The position numbers and the translations under genes are program-made. The notes under the pieces were generated by a model. That model worked only from the letters and a program-made list of their open reading frames with translations. It was not told the origin of the DNA and did not search any database. DNA of 64,000 bases from Timema cristinae (lineage: Eukaryota; Arthropoda; Insecta; Phasmatodea; Timematidae). Each line of letters begins with the position of its first letter. The stretch's first letter is position 1. The DNA lies in NCBI GenBank assembly GCA_039000515.1, contig JBCFYV010000012.1, forward strand, positions 122,852,605 to 122,916,604, read 5' to 3'. This document shows positions 33,165 through 43,184 of this stretch, piece by piece.

Positions 33165-33885
33165 AGGTGTGTGACTTGTCCCCTTGTTGCTCTGAGAGTC
33201 GAGCTAGCCCGTGATTGGTGGATGTTTGAGGTGTGTCAGCCACATGACTACCTGCTGGGTGTTATCTCATGAGGAGATTGTGTTACATGGACTCAGGAGA
33301 CAGTGCTGATAGAACAGGGTGAGAGGGGGGGAAAGGACTGGTGGCTGAGTGGTCAGGGAGACATAGTGATATACTACAGTCCTGTATGTGGCGGATTAGC
33401 ATAGAATACTCTTTACCAAAATAATATCTATTATTTGAATTTATTATGTATTATAATGTAGGTCTTAATACCTTATTAGTATTCTTTTTATTAGTTGTAT
33501 TGCGTTAAAACATAATTGGTTGTTTAAACTAATAAATAATATTAATATAACTTGGGTATCTTAAATTTTGTATGTATCTTCCTATGTTTGATATATTCTT
33601 GTAAACAAATTACACTTTGTCTGTATTGACTTTGACCCAAACTTGACCCCTGCCCTTGGGGCTCAATGACAACTTGGACTTTAATCACCCCAGTATCGGG
33701 ACTACAATATTGGACGTCATTCATTTATGTCAATTTAATTATTGGTTACAGTTATGGTTGTGAATCGGATAATTTTCCCTTAATCTTATATGGAAAACTT
33801 TCCATACTGAAAAAAAATCTCAATTTTTTTTATTTACTTTTTGGTTGGATTAAAAATAATCCAGCAATTTAAATAAGTGCCATTA
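33165..33885. other. No gene seen
   Basis: Unique sequence; 33410-33640 and 33720-33880 AT-rich. Frames of 60-68 codons lack motifs. Confidence 0.5.
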
Positions 33886-33890
33886 GGGAT

Positions 33891-33980
33891 TACAATTCTT
33901 TTCTAACATTCACGTATCGACTACAGCACTTGGTGGTTGAATGTGTCACTAACGTCCGGTCTGCTGTAGACCTGATATTT
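33891..33980 (+). repeat. Family G dispersed repeat
   Basis: Matches 42381-42470 and the reverse complement of 11687-11782 through cttggtggttgaatgtg and gtccggtctgctgtagacc. Confidence 0.75.
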
Positions 33981-34168
33981 ATGCTTCGATATTATAATTA
34001 AATCCATTTAAAAAAATACATTACCTACGTCTAAGATTCAAAGAGCTGAAAATATTGTCGAAACGCTTTCATTTCTAACTGCCATAATTTATTTGGATTG
34101 TTTTTCTGTGTAATATTTTTTAAATAATGTTAGTAAATTGTTTGCCAACAACTTTATCTCCTTTTCCC

Positions 34169-34532
34169 AAGGCCGTAGCCAGGGGGGTTAAAGGGTTAGA
34201 CCCCCTGCGAAATTTTATGAACAAATTATATATGGCTTTATTTATGGTTCAAACAATATCAAAATAAAGATACGAATACAAATTAGGGGCTGTATTACCA
34301 TAAAAAGCACTTCAGAGAGCTTCTAGAGATGTTAAATACTTGGAAATTTTCTAAGCCTTCGGCAGCTAGGGGTTTATTTTTATTTTACCATGAAAAAAAA
34401 CACTTCAGATAGAGTCTAGAACTATATATAATTTAGAATTTTTTTCTAGCTTCCATCAATTGGGGGGGGGGGGGGGGGTGCCCACCAACCCTCCCCCTGT
34501 ACCGCCCTGAAATATTGGTTGGCTACGGCCTT
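34169..34532. mobile_element. TIR element with AAGGCCGTAGCCA ends, ~364 bp
   Basis: Left AAGGCCGTAGCCAGGGGGG, right TTGGCTACGGCCTT: 12-13 base TIR. Interior holds two diverged copies of ccat-aaaaa-cacttcaga-ag-tctaga, and a run of about 17 G at 34461-34478. Non-coding; target duplication not clear. Confidence 0.7.
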
Positions 34533-34609
34533 GCCTTTTACAGCCTCCATTCCTCTTTGTGGGGTAGGTAGGCCTATAGTGCAATGATCCTAACAAACTC
34601 TACAGTTTA

Positions 34610-35002
34610 TTAAGGTGGGGCGGAAGGGGACGCGAGAAAAAGCCAGTTTTTTTTCAGTTTTTAGAGCAACGCTTTTTTTTTACCAAAATAAATAAAATAT
34701 TGCTCCAGTACAAACATAAAAATTAATTTTATTCCCATGTTGATATCAAAAGTTCCTGAATATCCATCATGAGCATAGCGGCATTAGATGAGAAACTTTT
34801 TAAATGAAGGAAAAAAGTTGTCATTAAATTTCAGGACACCCTTGGCAATTATTCAAGAAATTTTGAGTTCACCATGTGAATTAAATCAAATTGTATGCAT
34901 ATAGTGGAGCAATATTTTATTTATTTTAGCCAAAAAGATGTTTTGACATAAAACCCGCAACAACATTGGCATTTCCTCGCGTCCCTTTCCGTCGCGCCTT
35001 AA
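34610..35002. mobile_element. Family F foldback MITE, 393 bp
   Basis: TTAAGGTGGGGCGGAAGGGG at left and CGTCGCGCCTTAA at right, with long imperfect inverted halves. Similar in length to the copy at 27282 and longer than that at 8378. Confidence 0.88.
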
Positions 35003-35154
35003 TAGAGGCTTATAACATTCAGACTCAACATTTTATAACTAGCATTTGATGTATTTTGAACACATATATATAGTTCCTAGAATTATTTCGCCACTATATA
35101 TAGGTATAATAGTATTTATACCGCCTCCTCCAACCCACTCCTTTCACCTACTTA

Positions 35155-36273
35155 CAGTAGCCCCGTGGCTTCTTTGGTGCTGACTGACAGCTAAGAGCTT
35201 GAAAAGTTACCAGACCAAATTATGTATCCCTATGCTGAACCATATGAGCTGCAAAAACATGTGTTTAGCAGCTGTCACTTCTGACAATCAAAATTTAGGT
35301 ATATACCTAAATGTTGACTGTCAGAATTCATCAGTGAGCAGTCAGTCAGCACCAAAGAAGCCATGGGGCTACTATATATACCTAAATGTTGACTGTCAGA
35401 AGTCAGCTGTGAGCTGTCAGTCAGCACCAAAGAAGCCATGGGGCTACTGTATATACCTAAATGTTGACAGTCAGAAGTCAGTTGTGAGCTGTCACTCAGC
35501 ACCAAAGAAGCCACGGAGCTACTGTATATACCTAAATGTTGACAGTCAGAAGTCAGTTGTGAGCTGTCAGTCAGCACCAAAGAAGCCATGGGGCTACTGT
35601 ATATACCTAAATGTTGACTGTCAGAAGTCAGCAGTGAGCTGTCATTCAGCACCAAAGAAGCCATGGGGCTACTGTATATACCTAAATGTTGACAGCCAGA
35701 AGTAAGCTGTGAGCTGTCATTCAGCACCAAAGAAGCCACGGGGCTACTGTATATACCTAAATGTTGACAGCCAGAAGTAAGCTGTGAGCTGTCATTCAGC
35801 ACCAAAGAAGCCACGGAGCTACTGTATATACCTAAATGTTGACAGTCAGAAGTCAGTTGTGAGCTGTCAGTCAGCACCAAAGAAGCCATGGGGCTACTGT
35901 ATATACCTAAATGTTGAATGTCAGAAGTCAGTTGTGAGCTGTCAGTCAGCACCAAAGAAGCCATGGGGCTACTGTATATACCTAAATGTTGACTGTCAGA
36001 AGTCAGCTGTGAGCTGTCATTCAGCACCAAAGAAGCCATGGGCTACTGTACATACCTAAATGTTGACAGTCAGAAGTCAGTTGTGAGCTGTCAGTCAGCA
36101 CCAAAGAAGCCATGGGGCTACTATATATACCTAAATGTTGAATGTCAGAAGTCAGTTGTGAGCTGTCAGTCAGCACCAAAGAAGCCATGGGGCTACTGTA
36201 TATACCTAAATGTTGAATGTCAGAAGTCTGCTGTCAGCTGTCAGTCAGCACCAAAGAAGCCACGGGACTACTG
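35155..36273. mobile_element. Family M TIR element with internally amplified 75-bp end
   Basis: Left end CAGTAGCCCCGTGGCTTCTT, right end ..AAGAAGCCACGGGACTACTG, flanked by TA at 35153-35154 and 36274-36275, as in copies at 27052 and 59394. The left ~150 bases follow the ordinary element. From about 35300 the right terminal 75 bases, including the whole TIR, recur 13 times. The frames of 91-254 codons on both strands are a result of 75 being divisible by three. Confidence 0.93.
35300..36273. repeat. 75-bp tandem array, 13 units, inside the family M element
   Basis: ACCAAAGAAGCCA recurs at 35351, 35426, 35501 and so on every 75 bases, once 74 (near 36026-36100, a G lost). Unit: TATACCTAAATGTTGACAGT, cagaagtcagttgtgagctg, TCAGTCAGCACCAAAGAAGC, catggggctactgta. 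Each unit therefore carries a complete element terminus. Confidence 0.97.
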
Positions 36274-36462
36274 TAGTTGGCCACAAGCCACCACTGCGAT
36301 GAGCCTACCGGAAAATGTAATCCTACTTTTAGAGACGCCAGTCAATCCATCAAGTAAATTTAACATATCCTTTAGTAAAGATATGTGAATTTGTCGACAA
36401 AGGATATGTAAATGTAGTACATTTATCGCAAAATCACACCATCAAAGAAAACAGTTACCTAC

Positions 36463-36469
<7 letters not shown>

Positions 36470-36497
<28 letters not shown>
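36470..36497. repeat. (CA)n microsatellite
   Basis: About 14 CA dinucleotides. Confidence 0.95.
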
Positions 36498-36500
<3 letters not shown>

Positions 36501-36687
36501 CGTCACACGTGTGTATAGTATTGACGTCATCAGCGTGTCTGCTAATCACACAGAGAAGAAAGAGTTATTTATCACGATCTAATTTATCATCATCACGAAT
36601 TAAGATCGTCAGAACTCTCTTTCAAGTTCTTCCTTCCAAGTGGCGGCGATAAGTTGTGCTATACACTCGTTATAGGAATGTACACAA

Positions 36688-37887
36688 AAGGTTATATAGA
36701 GTAGTATTCTGGTGGGTTAAAATGTCTTTCAGACGTTTTTAATAAAGGTTATATAGAGTAGTATTCTGGTGGGTTAAAACGCCTTTCAGACGTATTAATG
36801 AAAGGTTATATAGAGTAGTGTTCTGGTGGGTTAAAATGCCTTTCAGACGTATTAAAGAAAGGTTATATAGAGTAGTATTCTGGTGGGTTAAAATGTCTTT
36901 CAGACGTTTTTAATAAAGGTTATATAGAGTAGTATTTTGGTGGTTAAAATGCCTTTCAGACGTATTAAAGAAAGGTTATATAGAGTAGTATTCTGGTGGG
37001 TTAAAATGTCTTTCAGACGTTTTTAATAAAGGTTATATAGAGTAGTATTCTGGTGGGTTAAAACGCCTTTCAGACGTATTAATGAAAGGTTATATAGAGT
37101 AGTGTTCTGGTGGGTTAAAATGCCTTTCAGACGTATTAAAGAAAGGTTATATAGAGTAGTATTCTGGTGGGTTAAAACGCCTTTCAGACGTATTAAAGAA
37201 AGGTTATATAGAGTAGTATTCTGGTGGGTTAAAACGCCTTTCAGACGTATTAAAGAAAGGTTATATAGAGTAGTGTTCTGGTGGGTTAAAATGCCTTTCA
37301 GACGTATTAAAGAAAGGTTATATAGAGTAGTATTCTGGTGGGTTAAAACGCCTTTCAGACGTATTAAAGAAGGGTTATATAGAGTAGTGTTCTGGTGGGT
37401 TAAAATGCCTTTCAGACGTATTAAAGAAAGTTTATATAGAGTAGTGTTCTGGTGGGTTAAAATGCCTTTCAGACGTATTAAAGAAAGGTTATATAGAGTA
37501 GTATTCTGGTGGGTTAAAATGTCTTTCAGACGTTTTTAATAAAGGTTATATAGAGTAGTATTCTGGTGGGTTAAAACGCCTTTCAGACGTATTAAAGAAA
37601 GGTTATATAGAGTAGTATTCTGGTGGGTTAAAATGTCTTTCAGACGTTTTTAATAAAGGTTATATAGAGTAGTATTCTGGTGGGTTAAAACGCCTTTCAG
37701 ACGTATTAAAGAAAGGTTATATAGAGTAGTGTTCTGGTGGGTTAAAATGCCTTTCAGACGTATTAAAGAAAGGTTATATAGAGTAGTATTCTGGTGGTTA
37801 AAACGCCTTTCAGACGTATTAAAGAAAGGTTATATAGAGTAGTGTTCTGGTGGGTTAAAATGCCTTTCAGACGTATTAAAGAAAGGC
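36688..37887. repeat. 57-bp tandem array, ~21 units
   Basis: Unit AAGGTTATATAGAGTAGTAT + tctggtgggttaaaatgcct + ttcagacgtattaaaga. Two subtypes alternate (..aatgtctttcagacgtttttaat.. versus ..gcctttcagacgtattaaag..), suggesting a multi-unit higher-order block copied within the array. The 145-codon frame at 37102-37539 is the array itself. Confidence 0.97.
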
Positions 37888-37889
37888 TA

Positions 37890-38785
37890 AATATATAAGG
37901 ATACTGATAGGCCTGAATAGGACTCCAATACAAGCATTTTGTCGCCAGTCCTTTCGCTAGGCTAAGAATTTGTTCGGTAGTTTTCCTCGGTGTAAACCGG
38001 AAGTGATATCTTCCCTCGTCACTTCCTCCCCAGAATGGTAAATATTGCGTGTGATACGCGGATGTGTTGTGTGGTTGTGTCCATGATTTCCATCACCGCA
38101 TCGTATCATGAAAATAGATCTCGGGAACTTTTAAGATTCGTCTGATAAACTATATAAGCTCCGATTCTCTTACGAATAACCCTCTGAAAGGTTGTCTTTG
38201 TTACCATGGTCCTACTTTACAGTAGGATTCTGGTAAGATAAAAAAAAGGTATTTAAAAAGTATCTACGTCAGAAAGTTGGGCTGTATCAATGATATATTT
38301 CTGATGGGCAGAAATTCTAAGAAAATACAAATATACTTGGTAAAAACAAATGTGTGCTGCTCTTTTTACGTTTTTTGTTGTTGCTTAGGATGATATTTTC
38401 CAAGAAAAATCCTACTTTGGTTTATCCGATTTAGATGAATTTCAATAGGGCCATATTCTGACAATAGAAGAAGTAAATACAAAAATATTTGACCCAATTT
38501 AAGGTAATTTGAGACCTGTAGAGTATTTAAGTACACACTGACAACCGAACAGGGCCAACTTATTTTACGTAGTTTTTTTAAAAATCCAAATTGAATTTCA
38601 ATCAATGCCAAATTCTGTATGTATGTAGATCTCAGTCTTTTATTTCAGAAAATATAAACTCATACGTAGGTAGAGTATGTGAGACGGAAAATGTATCATA
38701 TATTTTTTCGGAAAATTTTCCAAACAAGAAAATTTTCAATCATTATTTCTATAAAATAATTTCAACTGATTAAATGGATAGTAAT
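37890..38785. other. No gene seen
   Basis: Unique sequence, AT-rich from 38220. Frames of 60-81 codons without motifs. Confidence 0.5.
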
Positions 38786-38788
38786 AGT

Positions 38789-38790
<2 letters not shown>

Positions 38791-38832
<42 letters not shown>
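38791..38832. repeat. (TAA)n microsatellite
   Basis: About 14 TAA triplets; no SINE 3' terminus directly upstream. Confidence 0.95.
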
Positions 38833-38833
<1 letters not shown>

Positions 38834-38945
38834 TAGTGGATGCTTTGTGGACACTAGCGTGGGTTTGGTTGCGTCATCATAGATGGAGCGATAGTGTAAC
38901 CATTCACAGGAGTGATAACATTTCACTCTACTATCAATATATTAT

Positions 38946-39265
38946 TTCCACCGCCTCTATGTGCTCTAGTGTTCAGAGCTCCCACACACAGATTCAAAGG
39001 TCCCGGGTTCGATACTTCCAGATGGTTCTATGAAGCAATGGCTCTGTAATAGAGTCAACTCAGCTTTGTAAGGACAAATGAATGAAACAGTAGAGGCTAC
39101 TGTCTGGAAAACTGAGATTAATGGCTGAAGGATCTATTGTGATGACCACATGACATCCTCTGTCCGTAAATGTTGGCATTATCTTCGCCAACATCCTACT
39201 GCCGTACGGTCAGTATAGCTGGATTGCGGGATGACGCAATTGAATTTTCTTATTGGCGATATTTC
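38946..39265 (+). mobile_element. SINE D (tRNA-derived)
   Basis: Box B CCCGGGTTCGATACTTCC, body and 3' part as in 18659-18960, followed by (TTA)n. Its tail abuts the tail of a reversed SINE A. Confidence 0.85.
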
Positions 39266-39269
39266 GTAG

Positions 39270-39270
<1 letters not shown>

Positions 39271-39317
<47 letters not shown>

Positions 39318-39340
39318 TTACTATTATTTTTACTATTGCT
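39271..39340. repeat. (TTA)n tract shared by two SINE tails
   Basis: About 15 TTA triplets between SINE D (+) and SINE A (-); both elements end in this trinucleotide, so their tails meet here. Confidence 0.85.
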
Positions 39341-39623
39341 ATTAGCACCGCATCTTACTACCCATTCGGGTTGTACGCACTTACGCTAATGTGTAATGGT
39401 AGGGTGATTGTGAGATGAAATGGAGGACCTACAGTTTAACGTGGAATCCGAACCACGGTGGAGGCCTGGTATTCCACACATTCACAAGATGTGATTAATA
39501 CACGTCTTGTCAGAGGTGAAGGAAGGGTTTGGCAATCAGATAAATCTGTGCCGGGACCGAGGATTGAACCCCGGACCTCCAGCACAGAAGTCTGATACCT
39601 TACCCCTAGACCACCAGGTCACC
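39341..39623 (-). mobile_element. SINE A, full length, reversed
   Basis: The plus strand starts ATTAGCACCGCATCTTACTA, then the complete body, and ends with the head in reverse (ccctagaccaccaggtcacc). Keeps the 12-base segment absent from 28990 and 29734. Confidence 0.95.
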
Positions 39624-39658
39624 TTCATAGGTATTGATTGCATGACTTGACGTATATA

Positions 39659-39676
39659 TACACACACACACACACA
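39659..39676. repeat. Short (CA)n
   Basis: About nine CA dinucleotides. Confidence 0.8.
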
Positions 39677-40690
39677 TTGTTTTAATAACTTTTATACCTG
39701 TTCAGAAGTTCCTTCCTATATAAATTGAACTGTAGGGTTCAAGAAAAGACAGTAAATAGCTCACCATGACGGTTCCATCATAATAAGCCAGTACCACGTT
39801 TTGGTTGTGACAAGAGAGAAACGGTTTAAAATAGAGGTCGTAAAATAATAAAGTTTGACACTTTAAGGTGACTGACATCTGAACCTTTTAATGAGAAACT
39901 GAAGGTCAACACTTACCCAATATCTCTGCTTGATGACACTATCTCATCGTCACAAAGATAATATACTTGTTCTGACGTGAGGAAAGATTCCTCAAGAGGA
40001 CAGCGAGGAAGATTAGAACTTGGGTTGGTTGGATTCTGAATAATTAGTTGCTAAACAAACGGTTGTGAAACCCGGACCTTTGATGTGCGATATTGCAACA
40101 ATATACTGGCACGCAATTGACTTTAATTACGTCTGTTTTATTCTGATTATTTATATTATTTTAGTAAACAAAGATAATGTTTATTTTAATGGGTGAGTCA
40201 AAAATAGGTTTTATTTGTCACATAACATTAAAAATTAATGGTACCACCATTCTGTCGTACAAACTCTCTCATGCCTGTGGTATTCTATCTAGTTTGGAAC
40301 AAAACTTTCCAAAACATGTTTTCAGTAAACTACCGTAAAGTAAGTGTTCCTTAGAAGAACACACATATAATCTTCTTAACCATAATTAACACTATTCATA
40401 ATATATAGATTTCGAACCAAAACATAATAATTATTTTAATTTAAAATTTTCAAAAATCAGTCAATAGTAAATTCCCGTCAAATTATAGTAAAATACTCTT
40501 AATTTTAAGGTTAGAGTCAAATAAAAAATAAGACACACCGAGGTATTGTAATATAATATCTAAATATAAACGTTGAACAAAATCTATCAGACCGTTTTGT
40601 TTGTAGCAGTGTACCGAGTAACCCCAGGCCACAGACAAGTAAGAAACAGACTCTAAACATCACGGGGGTTTCACTGCGCTCCTTTTGGCA
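39677..40690. other. No gene seen; AT-rich
   Basis: About 1 kb of unique AT-rich sequence. Confidence 0.5.
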
Positions 40691-40693
40691 GCT

Positions 40694-40762
40694 TGAGTCC
40701 TTCAACACCAGGCCTCGCTAGTATCACTGCTGGGTGAAGCGATCCTAGTGGTGAAGGACTCA
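40694..40762. repeat. Imperfect hairpin
   Basis: GAGTCCTTCA at the left edge and TGAAGGACTC at the right, with further imperfect pairing to about 25 bases per arm (gcct-gct / agc-agg). Could be a MITE remnant. Confidence 0.55.
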
Positions 40763-40890
40763 ACCATTTTAACCTGGAGGTTGAGTGTTTGTTTATAATA
40801 TTTGTCTGTGCCCTAGAGGCGGACAGGGAGGCGCCAAGCATTTCAAGATCCACCTGTAGTGTTCAGAGGCACATACACGATTATAGTCCT

Positions 40891-41170
40891 ACTGTAGCAA
40901 GGATCCCAGGGAGCTGACCCACTGTAGCAAGGATCCAAGGAAACTGACCCACTGTAGCAAGGATCCAAGGGAGCTGACCTACTGTAGCAAGGATCCCAGG
41001 GAGCTGACCTACTGTAGCAAGGATCCCAGGAAGCTGACCCACTGTAGTAAGGATCCAAGTAAGCTGACCTACTATAGCAAGGATCCCAGGAAACTGACCT
41101 AATATAGCAAGGATCCCAGGAAACTGACCTACTATAGCAAGGATCCCAGGAAGCTGACCCACTGTAACAA
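40891..41170. repeat. 30-bp tandem array, 9.3 units
   Basis: Unit ACTGTAGCAAGGATCCCAGG + gagctgaccc at an exact 30-base spacing with substitutions only. Confidence 0.97.
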
Positions 41171-41193
41171 GAGTTAAGTTTATCAGGCTAATA

Positions 41194-41483
41194 GACGTAA
41201 GTTAACCCACCTCATTGCCGATTTTTTTTTCCGGTTATTTGTGCTCATATGAACATTTGTGCTGTAAAGTTATTTATTCTAGAGCCTATTTATTGTGTCG
41301 TGACAACTTGAACTCTCCCTGTTCTGTATCCTGAAGAAAACTTGAGCTGAAGTTAGCCCGCCGCGTTAAATGTTCTCTTAAGGGTCTAATCTTATAGCAC
41401 AACTGCCTGTTGTGGGGCACATTTGAGCACAAACGATCGAACAAAAATAAGCCCGGCAATGTGGCGGGCTAACTTGAGTTACG
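41194..41483. mobile_element. Short relative of the 47-54 kb foldback element
   Basis: Outer ends are imperfect inverted copies (acgtaagttaacccacctcattgccg / cggcaatgtggcgggctaacttgagttacgt). They share gtgctcatatg..aacatttgtgct and atgtggcgggc-aacttga with the foldback arms at 47267 and 53896. Length about 290 bases; no 150-bp array and no coding capacity. Confidence 0.65.
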
Positions 41484-41550
41484 TTTCTGATAGTCCACCC
41501 TGAGCAACTACGTGCTGATAGGAACCCGAGATAGCACTGGCTTGATTGTA

Positions 41551-42275
41551 CACCCAGCTCACTGGCAGGTATGTGGGTGTGTCTGCTCTGAGTCTAGGAA
41601 CACCTAGGAGAGGATATAACACTACACAGCTCGCTAGGAGGTATGTGGGTGTGTCTGCTCTGAGTCTAGGAACATCTAGGAGAGGATATAACACTACACA
41701 GCTCGCTAGGAGGTATGTGGGTGTGTCTGCTCTGAGTCTAGGAACACCTAGGAGAGGATATAACACTACACAGCTCGCTAGGAGGTATGTGGGTGTGTCT
41801 GCTCTGAGTCTAGGAACACCTAGGAGAGGATATAACACTACACAGCTCGCTAGGAGGTATGTGGGTGTGTCTGCTCAGTCTAGGAACACCTAGGAGAGGA
41901 TATAACACTACACAGCTCGCTAGGAGGTATGTGGGTGTGATTGCTCTGAGTCTAGGAACACCTAGGAGAGGATATAACACTACACAGCTCGCTAGGAGGT
42001 ATGTGGTGTGTCTGCTCTGAGTCTAGGAACACCTAGGAGAGGATATAACACTACACAGCTCGCTAGGAGGTATGTGGGTGTGTCTGCTCTGAGTCTAGGA
42101 ACACCTAGGAGAGGATATAACACTACACAGCTCGCTAGGAGGTATGTGGGTGTGATTGCTCTGAGTCTAGGAACACCTAGGAGAGGATATAACACTACAC
42201 AGCTCGCTAGGAGGTATGTGGGTGTGTCTGCTCAGTCTAGGAACACCTAGGTTAGGATATAACACTACACAGCTC
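41551..42275. repeat. 72-bp tandem array, ~10 units
   Basis: Unit AGGTATGTGGGTGTGTCTGC + tctgagtctaggaacaccta + ggagaggatataacactaca + cagctcgctagg. A five-unit block ending in a unit that lacks ctga (tgctcagtc at 41871 and 42231) recurs, so the second half looks like a copy of the first, offset by about 360 bases. Confidence 0.96.
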
Positions 42276-42380
42276 CCTGGTGGGCCGGGACTACCTCACA
42301 TTCTTATCAGGGTCCAATTTGAGATGTGTGTGATGTAAAATATTCACTTTTGAAATATTGTGAAAAATATTTGTTAATAT

Positions 42381-42470
42381 TACAGTTCTCTTCTCACACT
42401 CACGTATAGACTACAGCGCTAGGTGGTTGAATGTGGCACTAAGGTCGGGTCTACTGTGGCCCAGATATGT
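42381..42470 (+). repeat. Family G dispersed repeat
   Basis: Closest to the reverse complement of 11687-11782: ttctcttctcacactcacgta, taggtggttgaatgtggcac, gtcgggtctactgtggcccag. Confidence 0.75.
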
Positions 42471-42865
42471 TACTATTTCAATATTTAATGGCACGCGTTC
42501 ATATCCATCCCGGTGTCCTTGGTTCGGATCGTGACCAGGTCAGTATACGGCCTGATCACCCTGAATTCACGTGCGTCAGTTTATATCTCGGCGCTAGATT
42601 TAAATATTTAAGTATACTGTGTTTGGCTGCCAGGTATTTCACTTTCCTTGCCAAATATTAGTCTGGGTTTTATTTAACTGGAAGATAGCTTGAATTAAAG
42701 ATCACAAATTAATATTTAGGATTAATTTATTGCGCATTTTAGTTGTGGTTACTAAAGATCGCAGCTACTAAATAATGAAAGTTGGGTTGAAGGGACTGGT
42801 TCATCTCCAACTTGCGTTATTAGCTTATAAACAAGATGCCTTGCAGGCTGAGCTACTATTTTTAT
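42471..42865. other. No gene seen
   Basis: Unique sequence; a 64-codon frame at 42467-42661 lacks motifs. Confidence 0.5.
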
Positions 42866-42867
42866 TC

Positions 42868-43001
42868 TTCTCTCTCTTTTTATTTCGTGCACTAGTGTCT
42901 AAGTGCAATAGTGCTTAAGAGTGCTTTGCTCCGTCAAATTTAGATGCAACCCACTTCGCAAATAGCTTAGAAATCTCCCGGAAGTAGGCAAAGTCGTTAG
43001 T
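42868..43001 (-). mobile_element. Family E TIR element, head fragment, reversed
   Basis: Reverse order of E: gtgtctaagtgcaatagtgctt, then TTAGATGCAACCCACTTCGC and aagtaggcaaag at the end. Confidence 0.7.
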
Positions 43002-43184
43002 CCTTGTTCCTGCGACTAATAATCTCCTACTCAGTCAGGCTACAGTCAGCTGTTTGTGGTGGCGCCCAGCTGCCGCCAGGTATCAGCACCAGTCATGCAT
43101 GACCCGTTGTCCCGCAACCATACCACGCATCAACTCAACCTCTGCTCTGGTAGCCTCAGCTACGGGGGAAAAGATTATTTTATT

